A DNA stretch of 64,000 bases from Desulfomonile tiedjei DSM 6799 (GTDB lineage Bacteria > Desulfobacterota > Desulfomonilia > Desulfomonilales > Desulfomonilaceae), in NCBI RefSeq assembly GCF_000266945.1, contig NC_018025.1, positions 4,096,001 through 4,160,000 of the forward strand, read 5' to 3'. Positions 61,889 to 64,000 of the stretch are shown here, piece after piece. How positions within the stretch are numbered: position 1 is the first letter of the stretch; each line of letters opens with the position of its first letter. The notes below the pieces were generated by a model that did not search any database, was not told the DNA's origin, and saw only the letters and a list, made by a program, of their open reading frames with translations. The position numbers and the translations under genes are program-made.

Positions 61889-62470
61889 TTACGGCTCGAT
61901 CTTGGTCCCCAGCACTTGGAGAAACTTGGCCAGCCAGTCGGGATGAGCAGGCCAGGCCGCGGCTGTGACCAAATTGCCGTGTACATATGCCTTGTCATAG
62001 CCCACGTCTACCCAGGTGCCCCCTGCACTATTCACGTCCGGTCCCACGGCAGGATATGCCGAACATGTCTTGCCTCCAACAACGCCGGCCGCAGCGAGTA
62101 CCTGGGCTCCGTGACAGATAGCTGCTATCGGCTTGTTCGTTGCATCGAAATGCTTCACTATTTCGATCACTTCAGGGTTCAGGCGAATGTATTCCGGAGC
62201 ACGCCCTCCCGGGATAACGAGAGCATCATACTCTTCGGCCTTCACATCCGCGAATGTGGCGTTAAGAGTGAAATTGTGACCGGGCTTTTCACTGTAGGTC
62301 TGGTCGCCTTCAAAATCGTGGACTGCAGTACGGATCCTGTCACCTGCTTTTTTATCCGGGCAAATCGCATGGACCGTATGGCCGACCATGAGCAAAGCCT
62401 GGAAAGGAACCATCACTTCATAATCCTCGACGAAGTCTCCCACAAGCATCAAAATCTTCTTGATTCCCAT
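61889..62470 (-). CDS. DJ-1/PfpI family protein
   Basis: The 193-residue protein shows the class I glutamine amidotransferase-like fold of DJ-1/PfpI/Yhb[21 protein letters not shown] with the conserved glutamate, [14 protein letters not shown], and the nucleophile elbow [14 protein letters not shown] with the catalytic cysteine. Members are reported as proteases, deglycases, chaperones or glyoxalases, so the activity is uncertain. GGGAGG precedes ATG 62470; longer upstream starts do not fit. It is a monocistronic gene on the minus strand. Confidence 0.87.
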   Translation of the reverse strand: MGIKKILMLVGDFVEDYEVMVPFQALLMVGHTVHAICPDKKAGDRIRTAVHDFEGDQTYSEKPGHNFTLNATFADVKAEEYDALVIPGGRAPEYIRLNPEVIEIVKHFDATNKPIAAICHGAQVLAAAGVVGGKTCSAYPAVGPDVNSAGGTWVDVGYDKAYVHGNLVTAAAWPAHPDWLAKFLQVLGTKIEP

Positions 62471-62710
62471 AGTCACCTCCCTGTGTTGTGATGCACAAAT
62501 AGATCGGGTGTAATACCGATTTGTTTTTCTTTTTGTAATCTGGCAGGCTTGAGGTATCCTTCGCTGCGGACGACGCAAGGCCGTCTAATCACTCCGCTCA
62601 GAACACCTCCGCCTTCGCCATCTCATATGCATAATTGCGAAATGGTATAATGTCATTTTATTGTAATCGAAAAAAGGAAACAAAGGAAATCTTTTGCTTT
62701 CTGCTGCTTG

Positions 62711-63769
62711 TCAACGGACCTCATCAACTGCTTTGGTCGCAAGTCCCACTATACGGGTCGGCAGACTGCAGAATCCGAGCGCCTCACTGTAGTGCTGTCC
62801 CTCATCCAGGGCCCAGTGTACAAAATTCTTCACCAGCCCCCCTTTTGCTCCGTCAGAGTAGGTTTCGTAGAGCATTAACCAAGTATATGTCACTATGGGA
62901 TAGGAATTCTCACCCGTAGGGTCCGGCAGAAACATGCGCAGGTTAGCAGGCATGTGCTCTGCAGAGTTCATCAGGGCTGCCTGCCCATTTGATGGCAGGG
63001 GCTCAACAAACTTACCGGACTTGTTCTCTACCAAGGCAAAGGCCAGGCCGGCTCGCTGCGCGAATCCGTATTCAACGTAGCCTATGGCTCCATCACTCAT
63101 CTTGATTCGGCCTGCAACCCCTTCGTTGCCGCGTGCGGCCATGGCATTGGGCGGCCAATTCACGAGCTTGCTGACGCCGGGACCACGGTCGCGCCATTCC
63201 TTGCTCACGGCACTGAGGTGGTTGGTAAAAGCAAACGTAGTCCCACTGCTGTCCACTCGCGTGACGAGGATGATGCTCGCGGCCGGAAGGCTCAGGCCTG
63301 GATTCGCTTGCTGTATTCGAGGATCGTTCCAGGTCTTGATCGTGCCTGCAAAAATACCTACATACACATCTCGCGGAAGCCTGAGTATGCCGTTGAGGCC
63401 TTTCAGATTATATGCGAGTACGATAATGCCCGCAGTAGCGGGGATCAGTTTGACTCCCCTGTTGACCTTGGTCATTTCTTCATCGGACATAGCTGCATCG
63501 CTTGCACCGAAATCCACCTGTTCCTTGAGAAACCTTTTGGTTCCTTCTCCGCTGCCGACAGATTCATAAAAAATGGCTTTATCAGGATTGTTCTTCTGAT
63601 ATTCCTCGATCCATTTACGGTAAAGGGGGGCCGGAAATGTCGCGCCAGCTCCGGAAATCTGTACTTCAGCCTGAGGTTTCGTAGTTTCCGGAGCGTTCTG
63701 CCCACAGGCAACGAGGAACAATGCTATTAGTGTCATTACAATAATAATGGACTGTGACCGAGCAATCAT
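62711..63769 (-). CDS. pstS: Phosphate ABC transporter substrate-binding lipoprotein
   Basis: The 352-residue protein is PstS: a lipoprotein signal with lipobox LVAC (C22), then ISGAGATFPAPLYRKWI, SVGSGEGTKRFLKEQVDFGASDAAM and VDSSGTTFAFTNHLS (noted in parts: VGSGEGTKRFL and DSSGTTFAF), which build the phosphate site. It captures phosphate in the periplasm for the PstCAB transporter. GGGAG stands before the ATG. The gene begins only 19 nt after the stop codon of pstB on the same strand, so pstS follows pstB in the operon here rather than leading it. Confidence 0.93.
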   Translation of the reverse strand: MIARSQSIIIVMTLIALFLVACGQNAPETTKPQAEVQISGAGATFPAPLYRKWIEEYQKNNPDKAIFYESVGSGEGTKRFLKEQVDFGASDAAMSDEEMTKVNRGVKLIPATAGIIVLAYNLKGLNGILRLPRDVYVGIFAGTIKTWNDPRIQQANPGLSLPAASIILVTRVDSSGTTFAFTNHLSAVSKEWRDRGPGVSKLVNWPPNAMAARGNEGVAGRIKMSDGAIGYVEYGFAQRAGLAFALVENKSGKFVEPLPSNGQAALMNSAEHMPANLRMFLPDPTGENSYPIVTYTWLMLYETYSDGAKGGLVKNFVHWALDEGQHYSEALGFCSLPTRIVGLATKAVDEVR

Positions 63770-63788
63770 GATGGAGCTCCCTAGAAAA

Positions 63789-64000
63789 TTAACTGAATTG
63801 ACCGCTCACGTACTCCTTCGTCAGTTCTTCTTGAGGATCGTTAAAGATCTGTTCGGTTGGACCATTTTCCACGAGAAAACCGGTCCTTCCGGCTTTGGAA
63901 ATGTCTACGGAGAAAAAGGCTGTCTCATCTGCTACACGCATTGCCTGTTGCATATTGTGGGTAACAATTGCAATCGTGTATTTTTCTTTGAGTTCCAGCA
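63789..64000 (-). CDS. pstB: Phosphate ABC transporter ATPase PstB, 3' end only
   Basis: The last 69 or so codons of a minus-strand gene run from the window edge to TAA at 63791-63789. The product segment contains the switch histidine region [19 protein letters not shown], the strand [14 protein letters not shown] and a terminal [11 protein letters not shown], exactly the end of PstB proteins. The start and Walker motifs lie outside the window. pstS follows after 19 nt, so the two share an operon. Confidence 0.9.
   Translation of the reverse strand, partial: LELKEKYTIAIVTHNMQQAMRVADETAFFSVDISKAGRTGFLVENGPTEQIFNDPQEELTKEYVSGQFS

Overview
This window looks like a chromosome segment of an anaerobic, free-living Gram-negative bacterium of the Desulfobacterota (deltaproteobacterial) type, perhaps close to Desulfomonile or Syntrophobacter. 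That placement is an inference. It rests on the density of PAS histidine kinases and sigma-54 activators, a cysteine desulfidase, fumarate-reductase-like and iron-sulfur flavoproteins, outer-membrane and type I secretion genes, and no oxygen-dependent enzymes. No rRNA, tRNA or CRISPR array was seen.

Layout. (1) 1-5374: the 3' part of an RTX repeat protein, then its HlyB-like and HlyD-like export genes. (2) 6043-16032: a catabolic cluster behind a well-spaced sigma-54 promoter: CyuA/CdsB-type cysteine desulfidase, fumarate-reductase-like flavoprotein, a [2Fe-2S] protein fused to a 2-aminothiazoline-4-carboxylate (ATC) hydrolase domain, RidA, an M20 amidohydrolase and an MFS importer, closed by a sigma-54 activator with a cysteine-rich sensor. 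The enzymes fit together as a route from a thiazoline or N-substituted cysteine to pyruvate, ammonia and sulfide. This is the best candidate for an undescribed system. (3) 16190-19199: an AI-2E family permease, a LysE exporter and small proteins, one behind a perfect FNR-type box. (4) 19846-33095: a signalling island with an orphan substrate-binding lipoprotein beside a PAS kinase, receivers, a receiver-PAS-AAA activator, a V4R protein with its own kinase, and a large hybrid kinase. (5) 33236-37120: MscL, a metallo-beta-lactamase-fold protein, and a MotA/MotB-like pair whose B subunit has a very long coiled coil.

(6) 37513-44758: a zinc (or similar metal) regulon on the minus strand. It has a ribbon-helix-helix regulator with a cysteine/histidine-rich tail, ZnuA/ZnuC/ZnuB-like uptake proteins, two membrane proteins of the permease/TIGR03943 type, a histidine-rich periplasmic protein and an outer-membrane barrel. 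Related palindromes precede both transcription units. (7) 44983-48019: galT and small metabolic or membrane genes. (8) 48330-49809: an intact insertion sequence with terminal inverted repeats and a perfect 9-bp target duplication. (9) 50061-50972: a protein made of eight 13-residue DxNxDG repeats and an unknown partner. (10) 51694-58845: an envelope-stress-like operon (kinase, regulator, CpxP/Spy-like protein, MacA-like adaptor, two FtsX/MacB-type permeases) with no ATPase gene. (11) 58995-64000: an Fe-S protein, an iron-sulfur flavoprotein, a periplasmic coiled-coil protein, a DJ-1/PfpI protein, pstS and the end of pstB.

Dispersed non-coding repeats recur in the gaps. One MITE-like family has four copies (29522, 33712, 37440, 51144). 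A hairpin family sits at gene ends (about 1742, 34517-34677, 60929). Starts were moved from the longest open frame where a Shine-Dalgarno sequence or family alignment favoured an internal codon. Functions come from motif recognition by eye; no database search was run.
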